Assembly (NCBI RefSeq): GCF_002395745.1
Contig: NZ_DGUN01000001.1
Span: 5,044 to 44,880, forward strand
Reading direction: 5' to 3'
Source of the DNA: Fibrobacter sp. UBA4309
Lineage (GTDB): Bacteria; Fibrobacterota; Fibrobacteria; Fibrobacterales; Fibrobacteraceae
DNA length: 39,837 bases
Numbering within the stretch: position 1 is the stretch's first letter; each line of letters starts with the position of its first letter. The position numbers and the translations under genes were made by a program. The notes beneath the pieces were generated by a model. That model searched no databases. It worked only from the letters and a program-made list of their open reading frames with translations, and had not been told where the DNA came from. Below, one piece after another: positions 1-7,831 of this stretch.

Positions 1-798
1 GTGGAAGCCCGAATCCTCAGCTGCAAGGCCGGCCTCCCCGTCGACACGAACCTGCTCGAAGCCCACTACCTAAGCCGCGGTAACGTGCTCCGCGTGATTC
101 AGGCGCTCATCGCCGCGAACAAGGCGAACATCAAGCTCGACTTCAAGGAAGCCGCCGCTATTGACCTTGCCGGCCGTAACGTGCTCGAAGCCGTGCAGAT
201 GTCCGTGAACCCGAAGGTCATCACGACCCCGAAGGTTTCTGCAGTGGCCCTCGACGGTATCCAGCTGCATGCCGTGACCCGCATTACCGTGCGCGCTAGC
301 ATCCAGAAGCTGGTCGGTGGCGCCGGCGAAGACACCGTGATTGCCCGTGTGGGCGAAGGCATCGTGTCTTCTATCGGTTCTGCGAAGAGCCACAAGGACG
401 TGCTCGAGAACCCGAACATGATTTCCAAGAAGGTATTGGCTTCCGGCCTCGACGCCGGTACGGCCTTCGAAATCCTCTCCATCGACATCGCCGACGTGGA
501 CGTGGGCCAGAACATCGGCGCTATCCTCGAGACCGACCGTGCCGAAGCCGACAAGAAGATTGCACAGGCCAAGGCCGAAGAGCGCCGCGCCATGGCATAC
601 GCCGCCGAACAGGAAATGAAGGCGAAGGTCATGGAAATGAAGGCGAAACTCGTGGAAGCCGAAGCCCAGATCCCGATGGCCATGGCCACCGCCCTCCGCG
701 ACGGCAAGCTCGGCGTGATGGACTACTACAACCTGAAGAACATCGAAGCCGACACGCAGATGAGGAAAGAAATAGGCAACGCCCCCGAAGCGAAGTAA
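1..798 (+). CDS. floA: Flotillin-like protein FloA, 5'-truncated
   Basis: This is the C-terminal 265 residues of a FloA-type flotillin. FloA proteins form membrane microdomain scaffolds and are about 330 residues long, so roughly 65 N-terminal residues, including the membrane hairpin, lie upstream of the window. The reading frame is open at base 1 and the first GTG is probably internal. The visible part holds the SPFH region (about residues 40-165, with conserved GEGIVSSIGSA and NIGAILETDRAEADKKIAQ). An Ala/Glu/Lys-rich coiled coil follows (about 175-230), then the usual tail with LGVMDYYNLKNIEADT. The stop is followed after 3 bases by the ATG of the next gene, so the two are almost certainly one operon. 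Family assignment is firm; the true start cannot be seen. Confidence 0.93.
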   Translation: MEARILSCKAGLPVDTNLLEAHYLSRGNVLRVIQALIAANKANIKLDFKEAAAIDLAGRNVLEAVQMSVNPKVITTPKVSAVALDGIQLHAVTRITVRASIQKLVGGAGEDTVIARVGEGIVSSIGSAKSHKDVLENPNMISKKVLASGLDAGTAFEILSIDIADVDVGQNIGAILETDRAEADKKIAQAKAEERRAMAYAAEQEMKAKVMEMKAKLVEAEAQIPMAMATALRDGKLGVMDYYNLKNIEADTQMRKEIGNAPEAK

Positions 799-801
799 TC
801 A

Positions 802-1617
802 ATGGAAGGCCTACTCATACTCATAGGCATCTGGCTCCTGGATGTCGTCATCAAGAAGGTTGCCGCCAACCGAAAGAAGCAGCAACAGATTCCGCCGACC
901 GTAAGCCGGCGCGAAGAGATTGAAGACGACCCGGACAAGTACGGGACTGAAGAGGCCCCGCGTGCGCCACGTTCCCTGCAAGATTTAATCCGGCAGTTCA
1001 ACGAGGCGCAGCGAGATTCAAGCCAGGGAACCTACGTGCCGCCCGACCCGCCGGTAAAAAGGCATCGCGACCCGAACAAGCCCATCACGCTCCGCGATGT
1101 CGCCGAAGTCGTCATCGATATCGATACCGTCAACCTGGAATTCTTGATGGATGAATTCGAGGTCGACGAGAATACCGCCGCCGAGATACTCATGGCGTTG
1201 CAGGCCCACCGCATCGTGGGCCACGACATGGGCGAAGGCGACTGCGACGTACTCGTGCACGACATGGAAGAGCTCGACAACCTGCTCAGCCGCGAAAGAC
1301 GTGTCGAAGAAGAGCGCAACGAGACCCTTCGACAGGCTCAGGGTGACAACGACACGGAACGCGATGATGCCCGCCGCCAGGAACTCGAGCGCCAGCGTGA
1401 ACTGAACGCCCTCGAAGAGCGCGCCAAATCCGCACGCGAAGCGGCCGCGGCCATTTCGGATTCCGGCGCATCGACACAAAGTGAGGAAGCGGGCGTTCGC
1501 ACCCGCAAGCCCATGGTATCGGCCAAGGATATTGCCGATGTGCGCAAGGGGTTCATCTGGGCGAAAGTACTGGACGAGCCGCGTTTCAAGCGCCGCTGGA
1601 GCATGCAGTCAAGGTAA
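802..1617 (+). CDS. Membrane-anchored protein with FtsK-gamma-like winged helix
   Basis: A 271-residue protein of unknown function. A hydrophobic N-terminal segment (residues 3-19) is followed by a basic stretch, so it is probably anchored in the inner membrane with a cytoplasmic body. Residues about 97-162 read like an FtsK gamma winged-helix domain: a helix with AEVVIDIDTVNLEFL, then ENTAAEILMALQAHRIVG, then a short hairpin. The gamma domain normally reads KOPS sequences on DNA, but here there is no ATPase. A long charged, probably coiled-coil region follows (165-220), and within it TLRQAQGDN is encoded by a dispersed DNA repeat. The C-terminus has a conserved-looking segment (VSAKDIADVRKGFIWAKVL). 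It follows floA by 3 bases, which suggests a shared membrane role. The domain match was made by eye only. Confidence 0.75.
   Translation: MEGLLILIGIWLLDVVIKKVAANRKKQQQIPPTVSRREEIEDDPDKYGTEEAPRAPRSLQDLIRQFNEAQRDSSQGTYVPPDPPVKRHRDPNKPITLRDVAEVVIDIDTVNLEFLMDEFEVDENTAAEILMALQAHRIVGHDMGEGDCDVLVHDMEELDNLLSRERRVEEERNETLRQAQGDNDTERDDARRQELERQRELNALEERAKSAREAAAAISDSGASTQSEEAGVRTRKPMVSAKDIADVRKGFIWAKVLDEPRFKRRWSMQSR
1325..1348. repeat. Dispersed palindromic repeat inside a CDS
   Basis: The sequence CCCTTCGACAGGCTCAGGG followed by TGACA matches a short imperfect palindrome that I know from many bacterial genomes. Its translations (LRQAQGDN, VTLSLSKG, HPEPVEG) turn up in unrelated proteins. Here it lies in frame within the coiled-coil part of the floA-linked gene and encodes residues about 175-183. 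Confidence 0.75.
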
Positions 1618-1620
1618 GAA

Positions 1621-2817
1621 TCAATCTGCCTTGAGGCGATCTTCAAGAAAGCCGATTTCGTACCGGTCCATACCGATATTTACAAGATAGTCGACCGTCG
1701 CCCCCGCGAGGTCGGCATTTTCTATATCGGAAATGTCAACTCCGGCTTCGGCATAGGTTTCTATCCAGCGTGCCACGAACTCGTTCTTCAGGCGGTTCAG
1801 CTCCGCCTCGTCTAGCATGACGCGCTCTTCGTCGATGACGTTGTAGAAATTCGTAAAGCTCTTGATGTAATCGGCCAAGATTTCATCGAGGGACGCCCCC
1901 ATCAACGCCTCCAGAACCGCGACGGCATAACCGGTACGGTCCTTGCCTTCCCTGCAATGGATAAGGAACGGACCGTCGTAGGTGTAGATGTAACGGAGAA
2001 TATTCACGAAGCCGTCCTTGAATTCCTGCAAGGAAACTGTCGACGGCAAACCGGCATAGATTGCGCTTTGCGTATAGTAATAGGTCTTTTTGAATCCTTC
2101 GAAACTGTAGGCGACCTGAATCTTGTCGGACAAGTCGATGAACGCGGTGATACCGGCCTCGCGGGAAAGCGAATCTGCATACCTGTTGCGGCCCAGGCTC
2201 GGGTCGATCGGGCTGGAAGAACGGTACAGGATTCCCTTCTTGAATCCCGTAGTCGACACCATCCGGAAATTGGCAAATTCCTCGACGCTCAAGTCAGGAT
2301 AGTACTTGATGGAATCCGCACGCTGCAAGGCATAAAGCCTTTCGAGAGCTTCCTTGTAGCCGCCTTTCTCGTGCAGTCTTATCCTTACCTTCAGCGGCTG
2401 TTCCACCTCGCCGTCCAGAATCAGCCAACGTCTCGATTGTTCATCTTCCTTCGAAAAATCCACCGACACCTGGGTCATGTTCTTGGCCAAAAGGACATAA
2501 TCGTCGCCGGGATTCGCCCAAAGCATCATCTGCCCGGTCGGCACGTCGTAATACGACTTGACCAGCGGAACAACAAAGGCGTCGTACCCCTGCGGAATTA
2601 CGGCAAGGACATCGCCATATTCAAAGCATCGCGTGATCTCTTTCACATCGTACCGGATGGCTATAAGGCCTTTGTTGAAAGAAGACGTTTCTATCGTCTC
2701 GGTCTCTATGGATTCACATGGGTCAAAAGTCAAGGAATTGCTACAACCGGAAAGGAGAATTGCCGAGAAAGCAATCCATGCGAGGTCCTTCGGAATGAAA
2801 CGGCCGGTTGAATGCAT
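1621..2817 (-). CDS. Tyrosine/dual-specificity phosphatase lipoprotein
   Basis: A 398-residue protein with a lipoprotein signal: a hydrophobic N-terminus ending in the lipobox LLSGC, with the lipidated Cys at residue 25. The C-terminal half (about 200-345) is a bacterial tyrosine-phosphatase-like domain of the Y_phosphatase3/DSP type. Its signature loop is HCREGKDRTG, with Cys288 as predicted nucleophile and Arg294 as phosphate-binding residue. A conserved start-of-domain motif, GILYRSSSP, lies near residue 206. The N-terminal 150 residues look like a beta-rich domain not recognised here. As a lipoprotein it should act in the periplasm or at the cell surface, where the substrate could be a phosphoprotein, phosphoinositide or sugar phosphate. 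It converges with the upstream plus-strand gene, leaving 3 bases between stops, and diverges from metG. Confidence 0.88.
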   Translation of the reverse strand: MHSTGRFIPKDLAWIAFSAILLSGCSNSLTFDPCESIETETIETSSFNKGLIAIRYDVKEITRCFEYGDVLAVIPQGYDAFVVPLVKSYYDVPTGQMMLWANPGDDYVLLAKNMTQVSVDFSKEDEQSRRWLILDGEVEQPLKVRIRLHEKGGYKEALERLYALQRADSIKYYPDLSVEEFANFRMVSTTGFKKGILYRSSSPIDPSLGRNRYADSLSREAGITAFIDLSDKIQVAYSFEGFKKTYYYTQSAIYAGLPSTVSLQEFKDGFVNILRYIYTYDGPFLIHCREGKDRTGYAVAVLEALMGASLDEILADYIKSFTNFYNVIDEERVMLDEAELNRLKNEFVARWIETYAEAGVDISDIENADLAGATVDYLVNIGMDRYEIGFLEDRLKAD

Positions 2818-2855
2818 TGGAAAACGCCAGTATAGCTTTTTTCATGTAAAATTAC

Positions 2856-2863
2856 TAAATTTG
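2856..2863 (+). promoter_or_regulatory. TAnnTTTG element 5 bases before metG start
   Basis: TAAATTTG ends 5 bases before the metG ATG. The only purine-rich stretch nearby (GAGG) is 2 bases from the ATG, too close to work as a normal ribosome-binding site. If the element is a -7/-10 box, transcription would begin at or next to the start codon. It matches the Bacteroidetes -7 consensus TAnnTTTG. Confidence 0.55.
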
Positions 2864-2868
2864 AGGCC

Positions 2869-4938
2869 ATGAAAAATTTTTACGTAACGACACCTATTTA
2901 CTACGTGAACGATGCCCCGCATATCGGGCATTCCTACACCACCGTCCTGGCCGACATTCTTACCCGATTCCACAAGATTCTGGGCTACCAGACTTTCTTC
3001 TTGACCGGTACCGATGAACATGGCCAGAAGGTGCAACGCGCAGCAGAAAAGCGCGGCGTGACTCCGCAGGAACATGTGGACGAATACTACCACCGTTTCG
3101 AAGACCTGTGGAAGAAAATGGGTATCGGCAACGACTTCTTTATCCGCACCACGATGCCGGAACACAAGGCTTTTGTGCAGGAATGCCTGCAGAAGCTCTG
3201 GGACAAGGGTGAAATCTACTCAAAGGAATACGAGGGCTGGTACTCCGTGGGCGAAGAACGCTTTTTTGGCGAAGACGAACTCGACGAGAACAAGTGCGAC
3301 CCCATCAGCCACCGCCCGGTGGAATGGCTCAAGGAAAAGAACTACTTCTTCAAGATGGGTTCTTACCAGCAGAAACTCATTGACTTCTTGGAAAGCCACA
3401 AGGATTGGATCGTGCCGGACTACCGCTGGAACGAAATCCGCGGGTTCCTGCGCCAGCCGCTGAACGACCTGTGCATCAGCCGCCCGAAGGCTCGCCTCAG
3501 CTGGGGCATTCCTCTGCCGTTCGACACCGACTACGTGACCTACGTGTGGTTCGACGCCCTGCTGAACTACGTGAGCGCCTCGACCGCCTTCCACAAGACT
3601 TATGCCGACGGCACGCCGATTTGGCCCGCCACCTACCACCTCATCGGCAAGGACATTTTGACGACCCATAGCGTCTATTGGCCGACCATGCTCATGGCCC
3701 TCGACATTCCGCTCCCGCAACACATCCTCGCCCACGGCTGGTGGCTCGTGAACGGCGGCGAAAAGATGAGCAAGTCCGCAGGCAACGTGGTGAACCCGAT
3801 GGACTACATGGAAAAATACGGCATCGACGCATTCCGCTACTTCCTCGCCCGCGAAATGGTGGTGGGCCAGGATGCGAACTTCACGCACGACGCCTTCGTG
3901 CGCCGCATCAACAGCGACCTCGCCAACGACCTCGGTAACGTGCTGAACCGCGTACACCGTCTGGTCCTCAACAACTTTGAAGGCAAGCTCCCCGCAGCGA
4001 CCTCCATCGGCGATGCCGAGAAGGAAGTCATCGATCTCGCGAACAAGGTGATTGCCGAAATCAAGGAAGGCCTACCGCAGGCACGCCTCTCGCAGTCTAT
4101 TGAAACGATTATGCAGCTCGTGCGTAGCATCAACCGCTACCTCGAAGTCAAGGCCCCGTGGAAGCTCGCGAAGGATCCCTCCCTCAAGGACGAACTCGCG
4201 ACCGTTCTCTACGTTTCTGCCGAAGCCGTGCGCCTCTCGCTCTGCCTGCTGTGGCCGGTAATTCCGGGCAAGGCCGAAGAAGGCCTCGCCATGATCGGTT
4301 GCAAGTTCCAGAGCGCCGACGACCTCGCCTGGGGAATCCTCAAGGGTGGTGAAGCGTTCGGCGAAGGCAAGCCGCTCTTCCCGCGCATCGAGGAAGAAGT
4401 CAAGAAGCCCGAAGCCCAGCCGAAACCCAAGCAGAACAAGCCGCTGATGGCCGCCGACGTGCCCGCCGCCATGGACATGCGCGTCGCCCAGATCAAGGAA
4501 GTGGCCGACCATCCGGATGCCACGAGCCTCTACGTACTTAAGGTTGACGCTGGCGAAGGCGAACTCCGCACCATCTGCAGCGGCCTCAAGAACAGCTACA
4601 AGGCCGAAGAACTCCAGAACCGCAAGATTTTGCTGTTCGCAAACCTCAAGCCGAGCGCCCTGCGCGGCATCATGAGCCAGGGCATGCTCTTTGCGGGCGA
4701 CCTCGACAACGAAGCTCACACCTGTAGGCTCGTCTCCGTGCCCGAAGACGCGAAGCCGGGTGACCGCGCCCTGTTCAAGGGGGTCGCCCCGAACGAACCG
4801 CGCGAGCTCAAGGTGAAGGACTTCGAGAAAATTGCGCTCTCCGTGAAGGGTGGCGCCGTATTCTGCGACACCCTCGCGCTCGAAGTGAACGGCAAGCCCG
4901 TGACCTGCGATGTCGCCGACGGCAACGGAGTGCATTAA
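2869..4938 (+). CDS. metG: Methionyl-tRNA synthetase
   Basis: MetRS charges tRNA-Met with methionine in the cytoplasm. The 689-residue protein has the class I signatures: HIGH at residues 18-21 in a Rossmann fold that starts close to the N-terminus, and KMSKS at 299-303. The anticodon-binding helical domain follows (about 350-510). A charged linker (about 510-560, rich in Lys, Pro and Glu) leads to a C-terminal tRNA-binding OB fold (about 585-689, containing HPDATSLYVLKVDAGEGE, NLKPSALRGIMSQGM). The length is normal for the form with the C-terminal dimerising domain. The start is fixed by the N-terminal MKNFYVTTPIYYVNDAPHIG match. It is probably transcribed alone, with a hairpin terminator at 4990-5014. 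Confidence 0.98.
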   Translation: MKNFYVTTPIYYVNDAPHIGHSYTTVLADILTRFHKILGYQTFFLTGTDEHGQKVQRAAEKRGVTPQEHVDEYYHRFEDLWKKMGIGNDFFIRTTMPEHKAFVQECLQKLWDKGEIYSKEYEGWYSVGEERFFGEDELDENKCDPISHRPVEWLKEKNYFFKMGSYQQKLIDFLESHKDWIVPDYRWNEIRGFLRQPLNDLCISRPKARLSWGIPLPFDTDYVTYVWFDALLNYVSASTAFHKTYADGTPIWPATYHLIGKDILTTHSVYWPTMLMALDIPLPQHILAHGWWLVNGGEKMSKSAGNVVNPMDYMEKYGIDAFRYFLAREMVVGQDANFTHDAFVRRINSDLANDLGNVLNRVHRLVLNNFEGKLPAATSIGDAEKEVIDLANKVIAEIKEGLPQARLSQSIETIMQLVRSINRYLEVKAPWKLAKDPSLKDELATVLYVSAEAVRLSLCLLWPVIPGKAEEGLAMIGCKFQSADDLAWGILKGGEAFGEGKPLFPRIEEEVKKPEAQPKPKQNKPLMAADVPAAMDMRVAQIKEVADHPDATSLYVLKVDAGEGELRTICSGLKNSYKAEELQNRKILLFANLKPSALRGIMSQGMLFAGDLDNEAHTCRLVSVPEDAKPGDRALFKGVAPNEPRELKVKDFEKIALSVKGGAVFCDTLALEVNGKPVTCDVADGNGVH

Positions 4939-4939
4939 C

Positions 4940-4983
4940 AGACGAAAGAACGGCGCTTCGCGCCTATAGACGAAAGACAAAAG
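4940..4983. repeat. AGACGAAAG hairpin element, intergenic copy
   Basis: Right after the metG stop lie AGACGAAAGA (4940-4949), a perfect hairpin GGCGC-ttc-GCGCC (4952-4964) and a second TAGACGAAAGAC (4967-4978). The same order of parts (AGACGAAAG, CGCTTCG, TAGACGA repeats) recurs inside rsgA at 27204-27262, so this is a dispersed repeat rather than a chance hairpin. Confidence 0.6.
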
Positions 4984-4989
4984 ATAATT

Positions 4990-5014
4990 GCCCCGGTCAA
5001 TGCCGGGGCTTTTT
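4990..5014 (+). terminator. Rho-independent terminator of metG
   Basis: GCCCCGG (4990-4996), a 6-base loop and CCGGGGC (5003-5009) are followed by five T. It lies between the convergent metG and glutaminyl cyclase genes. The A-rich side (AAAAGATAATT) could also give weak termination for the minus strand. Confidence 0.85.
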
Positions 5015-5032
5015 CGGTATTATGGCGCGGTT

Positions 5033-5785
5033 TTACGGCAGTTTCAGCTTGTAGATTTGCGGCCAGTTCTTGCCGGTGACCCACAGGTTCTTGCCGTCGT
5101 AGGCGATTCCGTTCAGCACGTCAATATTGTTGTGGGCACGAACCAGCGTCTTTACTTTTTCGGTCAAATCCAGGTATTTCACGACTCGGCCGCTAGGCAG
5201 TTCTATAACCGCAATCAAGCCCGTCTGCCAGATGTTTGCATACAAAGTATTGCCAACAATTTCAAGTTCGTTTAAGTTCATGACAGGCTTGCCAGCATCG
5301 GTCACCGAAATAACGCCCACCACGTTGAACGCTCCGAGAGCAATCCGCAAGAGTTCATTCGAGCCATTGCTCATCAACAGGTCGTTTTGCCAATAAGTCA
5401 CCCCCCAACCTTCTGTCGGGATGCGGAACTCGCCCTTGGCACGGAACGGCTTGCGGTTATAAATAAAGGCCTTCTTCGATTTCCAGGTGAGATAGAATAT
5501 GTCCTCCCCCACGGCAATGGAACCTTCGCCGAAATAGCGTTCTTCCAGGCGGGCCGAATCAAGGATTTTTCCATCAAGTGTACGGCGGTAAAGACCAGAC
5601 ATTCCATACTGTCCTGTAGTCTCGACAAGTTCCTTGCCGTCGAAAAACAGCCCCTGCGTAAAGTGTGTCATTTCGTGCGGTACCGAATCGACGATATCGG
5701 GCACCACGCGCGGAGTCTGCGCAAATGTCAAAGACGATAGAGCGCAGATGGTGGACGAGAGAATAGCAATAAGGGGCAAGCGCAT
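5033..5785 (-). CDS. Glutaminyl-peptide cyclotransferase (plant/bacterial type)
   Basis: The 250-residue protein belongs to the five-bladed propeller glutamine cyclotransferases, which convert N-terminal Gln of peptides to pyroglutamate. An N-terminal signal peptide (about residues 1-22, ending SLTFAQT) implies export to the periplasm. Family features include HEMTHFTQGLFFDGKELVET (28-47), the central EGWGVTYWQNDLLMSNGS, LNELEIVGNTLYANIWQT, and the C-terminal LNGIAYDGKNLWVTGKNWP. Total length is typical for a mature domain of about 225 residues. A role in capping exported proteins is inferred. The gene diverges from the DUF4416 gene across only 25 bases and has no Shine-Dalgarno sequence. Confidence 0.92.
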   Translation of the reverse strand: MRLPLIAILSSTICALSSLTFAQTPRVVPDIVDSVPHEMTHFTQGLFFDGKELVETTGQYGMSGLYRRTLDGKILDSARLEERYFGEGSIAVGEDIFYLTWKSKKAFIYNRKPFRAKGEFRIPTEGWGVTYWQNDLLMSNGSNELLRIALGAFNVVGVISVTDAGKPVMNLNELEIVGNTLYANIWQTGLIAVIELPSGRVVKYLDLTEKVKTLVRAHNNIDVLNGIAYDGKNLWVTGKNWPQIYKLKLP

Positions 5786-5789
5786 GTTT

Positions 5790-5806
5790 CAAAATTACTA
5801 ATTTTA
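5790..5806. promoter_or_regulatory. Back-to-back divergent TAnnTTT promoter elements
   Basis: The 25-bp gap between two divergent genes holds two TAnnTTT elements facing outward: TAATTTTG on the minus strand (5797 to 5790) and TAATTTTA on the plus strand (5799-5806). They are separated by one base. Each ends 4 bases before its own ATG, and neither gene has a ribosome-binding site. Any -35 contacts must lie inside the first codons of the opposite gene. Confidence 0.55.
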
Positions 5807-5810
5807 ACAC

Positions 5811-6416
5811 ATGGGCGAAATTAGAACACCGGCCAAGGTCAAGATTATCGTAGGCGTCCTCGCGAAGGACTCCCAATCGGTAGAAGATGTCCGCGAGACT
5901 CTCCGCAATCGGTTTGGCGAAGAAGACCTGAACCTGTCCCCGTTCCCCTTCACGTTTACCAACTACTACGTCGACGAAATCGGCGACGTCCCCGTCCGAG
6001 CGTTCTTCAGCTACGAGACTCTCGTGGAACGCACGGAAATTGTCGACATCAAACTTTGGACAAACGATATCGAACTTGAAATCGCCGAAAAGAACGGCAC
6101 TCCGGGACTGCGTCCCGTGAACCTCGATCCGGGCTACATGACACTCGGACAGTTTTTCCTGGCCACCACCAAGGACCAGCGCCAACGCGTGTACATGCAG
6201 CGCGGAATCTTCGTGGAGCCCACGCTGTACTTCCAGGACGGACACTTTCACGCCTTCGAATGGACCTACCGCGATTACCAGAGCGAAAAATACATCCAAT
6301 ACCTGGAGCAGGTACGCGCCCGCCTCGCCTACCAGATGAGCACGGGAAAACCATACCGACTCAGACGAGAAAAAGAAGTTACTAGTTCCAAGTTACTAGT
6401 AACTAGTAACTATTAA
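5811..6416 (+). CDS. DUF4416 family protein
   Basis: A 201-residue cytoplasmic protein of the DUF4416 family, whose function is not known to me. Recognised family features are PAKVKIIVGVLAKD near the N-terminus, the NYYVDEIGD segment (about residue 46), the KLWTNDIELEIAE and RPVNLDPGYM region (80-108), and the FHAFEWTYRDYQSE motif (about 145-158). The last 14 or so residues (after PYRLRREK) are encoded by AGTTACTAGT repeat DNA and include the stop codon, so the tail is probably not part of the conserved fold. No Shine-Dalgarno sequence is present; a TAATTTTA element ends 4 bases before the ATG. Confidence 0.85.
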   Translation: MGEIRTPAKVKIIVGVLAKDSQSVEDVRETLRNRFGEEDLNLSPFPFTFTNYYVDEIGDVPVRAFFSYETLVERTEIVDIKLWTNDIELEIAEKNGTPGLRPVNLDPGYMTLGQFFLATTKDQRQRVYMQRGIFVEPTLYFQDGHFHAFEWTYRDYQSEKYIQYLEQVRARLAYQMSTGKPYRLRREKEVTSSKLLVTSNY

Positions 6417-6431
6417 CTGCACTGCTGGTGC
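6377..6431. repeat. AGTTACTAGTAACT palindrome cluster (copy 1)
   Basis: The cluster holds AGTTACTAGTT (6377-6387), the perfect 14-bp palindrome AGTTACTAGTAACT (6391-6404), AGTAACT (6405-6411) and a small hairpin GCAC-tgctg-GTGC (6419-6431). A run of TTCACAC/TACACAC units follows (about 6437-6465). The same kinds of parts recur at 32464-32661 and 39546-39575. It overlaps the 3' end of the DUF4416 gene. Confidence 0.7.
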
Positions 6432-6469
6432 TCACATTTCACACTACACACTTCACACCACACATTTTT

Positions 6470-6841
6470 ATGAAAGCCGGAATATTCACAGTCATCCTCC
6501 TCATCATCAGCAACGTGTTCATGACCGCTGCGTGGTACGGGAACCTCAAACTCAAGGAAATGCACATCAGCACCGACTGGCCGCTCATTCTCGTGATTCT
6601 CGCATCGTGGGGTGTGGCCCTCATCGAATACTTCTTCATGATTCCCGCGAACACTATCGGCAGCAAGATTAACGGCGGGCCCTTCAGCCTCATGCAGCTC
6701 AAGGTCATCCAGGAAGCGATTTCCATCACGGTCTTCACCGTCATCGCGACAACGGTCTTCAACAACGAAGCGCTCCAGTGGAATCACATCGTCGCCTTCG
6801 TTCTCATCGTCGGGGCCGTTTTCTTCGCCTTCCTGAAGTAA
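6470..6841 (+). CDS. DUF486 (DMT-like) small membrane protein
   Basis: A 123-residue integral membrane protein with four hydrophobic segments (about residues 4-22, 38-55, 70-90 and 102-121), matching the DUF486 family related to small drug/metabolite transporters. Its substrate is unknown. I chose the ATG at 6470 because the protein then opens directly with MKAGIFTVILLIISNVFM. The GTG at 6428 would add 14 residues encoded by low-complexity CACAC repeats. No clear Shine-Dalgarno sequence precedes it; the 5' flank is repeat DNA. The M23 peptidase gene begins 15 bases after the stop, so the two are probably cotranscribed. Confidence 0.85.
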   Translation: MKAGIFTVILLIISNVFMTAAWYGNLKLKEMHISTDWPLILVILASWGVALIEYFFMIPANTIGSKINGGPFSLMQLKVIQEAISITVFTVIATTVFNNEALQWNHIVAFVLIVGAVFFAFLK

Positions 6842-6856
6842 GCCCAAGGGATTGAC

Positions 6857-7831
6857 GTGTCGTTTTTCGGGAAAACATCATGGACCAGCCTAATCGTTTC
6901 CATTGCGATTGCGCTTGTCTGCATGAACGTTCCCGTAGACGCCAAGAGCAGCCAGGCGGCCAAGAAAAAGGAAAAGACGTCCGTCCAGAAGAAGTCCAAG
7001 CCATCAAAAAAACAAAAAAAGAAAAAATCCGTTTCCAAGCAGAAAAAGGCCGAATCCGATTCCAGCACCGTGAGAATCGATGCGGACGACCCAAAAGCCT
7101 TTACCAAGGCGCTATTGCTAGAAAAAAAAGGTGTCAAGTTCGAGGTTGTCGGACAAAGTAATTCCGATACACCCAAAATAAAGCCCAAGAGAAAGGACGA
7201 CAACAACTATCTCGACTTTTCTTCGATGCTCGTCCCCATCACGCACGAAGCACCGGTGGGTTCCAAATACGGAATCCGCGATCATCGCCTGCATAGGGGC
7301 ATAGACGTGAATGTCATCAAGGGAGAGCCCGTCATCGCGGCTCTTCCCGGCAAGGTAATCATGTCCAAGTACAATTCCGGTGGATACGGTCACTACGTCT
7401 TGCTGGAACACGAAAACGGAATCCAGACCCTATACGGACATCTTTCGGAAAGACTTGTCAAAATTGGCGAGACCGTTTTCCCTGGAGACGTCGTCGGTCT
7501 TGCTGGCAACACCGGCAAGTCTTCCGCAGCACATTTGCATTTTGAAATCCGTTACGGAGAAATTAACATCGACCCGGAAACAATTATCGACTTCCCCAAA
7601 TGGGAACTCAAGAAAAACATAAACAGGATTTCAAAGAAAAAGATTACGACCGCGCATTATAACATGCAGCGGAAACTCCAGAAAGAAAACTTCTATATCG
7701 TAAAAACCGGCGATTCCCAAGGCGATGTCGCCAACTGGTTCAACATTTCCATCCCGGCACTTTGCAGGATCAACAACCTGAAACAAGGCGCCCCGCTGAA
7801 AGCAGGCCAAAAACTCTACGGGAGCAAATGA
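6857..7831 (+). CDS. M23 family peptidoglycan endopeptidase with LysM
   Basis: The 324-residue protein has an N-terminal export signal (hydrophobic residues 11-24, ending VDAKS). A very Lys/Ser-rich linker follows (about 30-72), then an M23 metallopeptidase domain (about 128-245) and a C-terminal LysM-like domain (about 277-324, YIVKTGDS...ICRINNL-type). Zinc ligands are visible: His146 and Asp150 in HRGID, and HLHFE with His226 and His228. It should cleave peptide cross-links in peptidoglycan in the periplasm. The start is GTG, supported by AAGGG 6 bases upstream. The basic linker may bind cell wall or outer-membrane surfaces; this is inference. It is convergent with thiE. Confidence 0.93.
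   Translation: MSFFGKTSWTSLIVSIAIALVCMNVPVDAKSSQAAKKKEKTSVQKKSKPSKKQKKKKSVSKQKKAESDSSTVRIDADDPKAFTKALLLEKKGVKFEVVGQSNSDTPKIKPKRKDDNNYLDFSSMLVPITHEAPVGSKYGIRDHRLHRGIDVNVIKGEPVIAALPGKVIMSKYNSGGYGHYVLLEHENGIQTLYGHLSERLVKIGETVFPGDVVGLAGNTGKSSAAHLHFEIRYGEINIDPETIIDFPKWELKKNINRISKKKITTAHYNMQRKLQKENFYIVKTGDSQGDVANWFNISIPALCRINNLKQGAPLKAGQKLYGSK

Noticed and set aside
1..3. GTG at base 1 as the true floA start
   Set aside because: The protein would lack the membrane hairpin and about 65 residues; the frame simply continues off the window edge.
6428..6469. GTG start for the DUF486 gene
   Set aside because: The added 14 residues come from CACAC low-complexity repeats; the family N-terminus fits the ATG at 6470.
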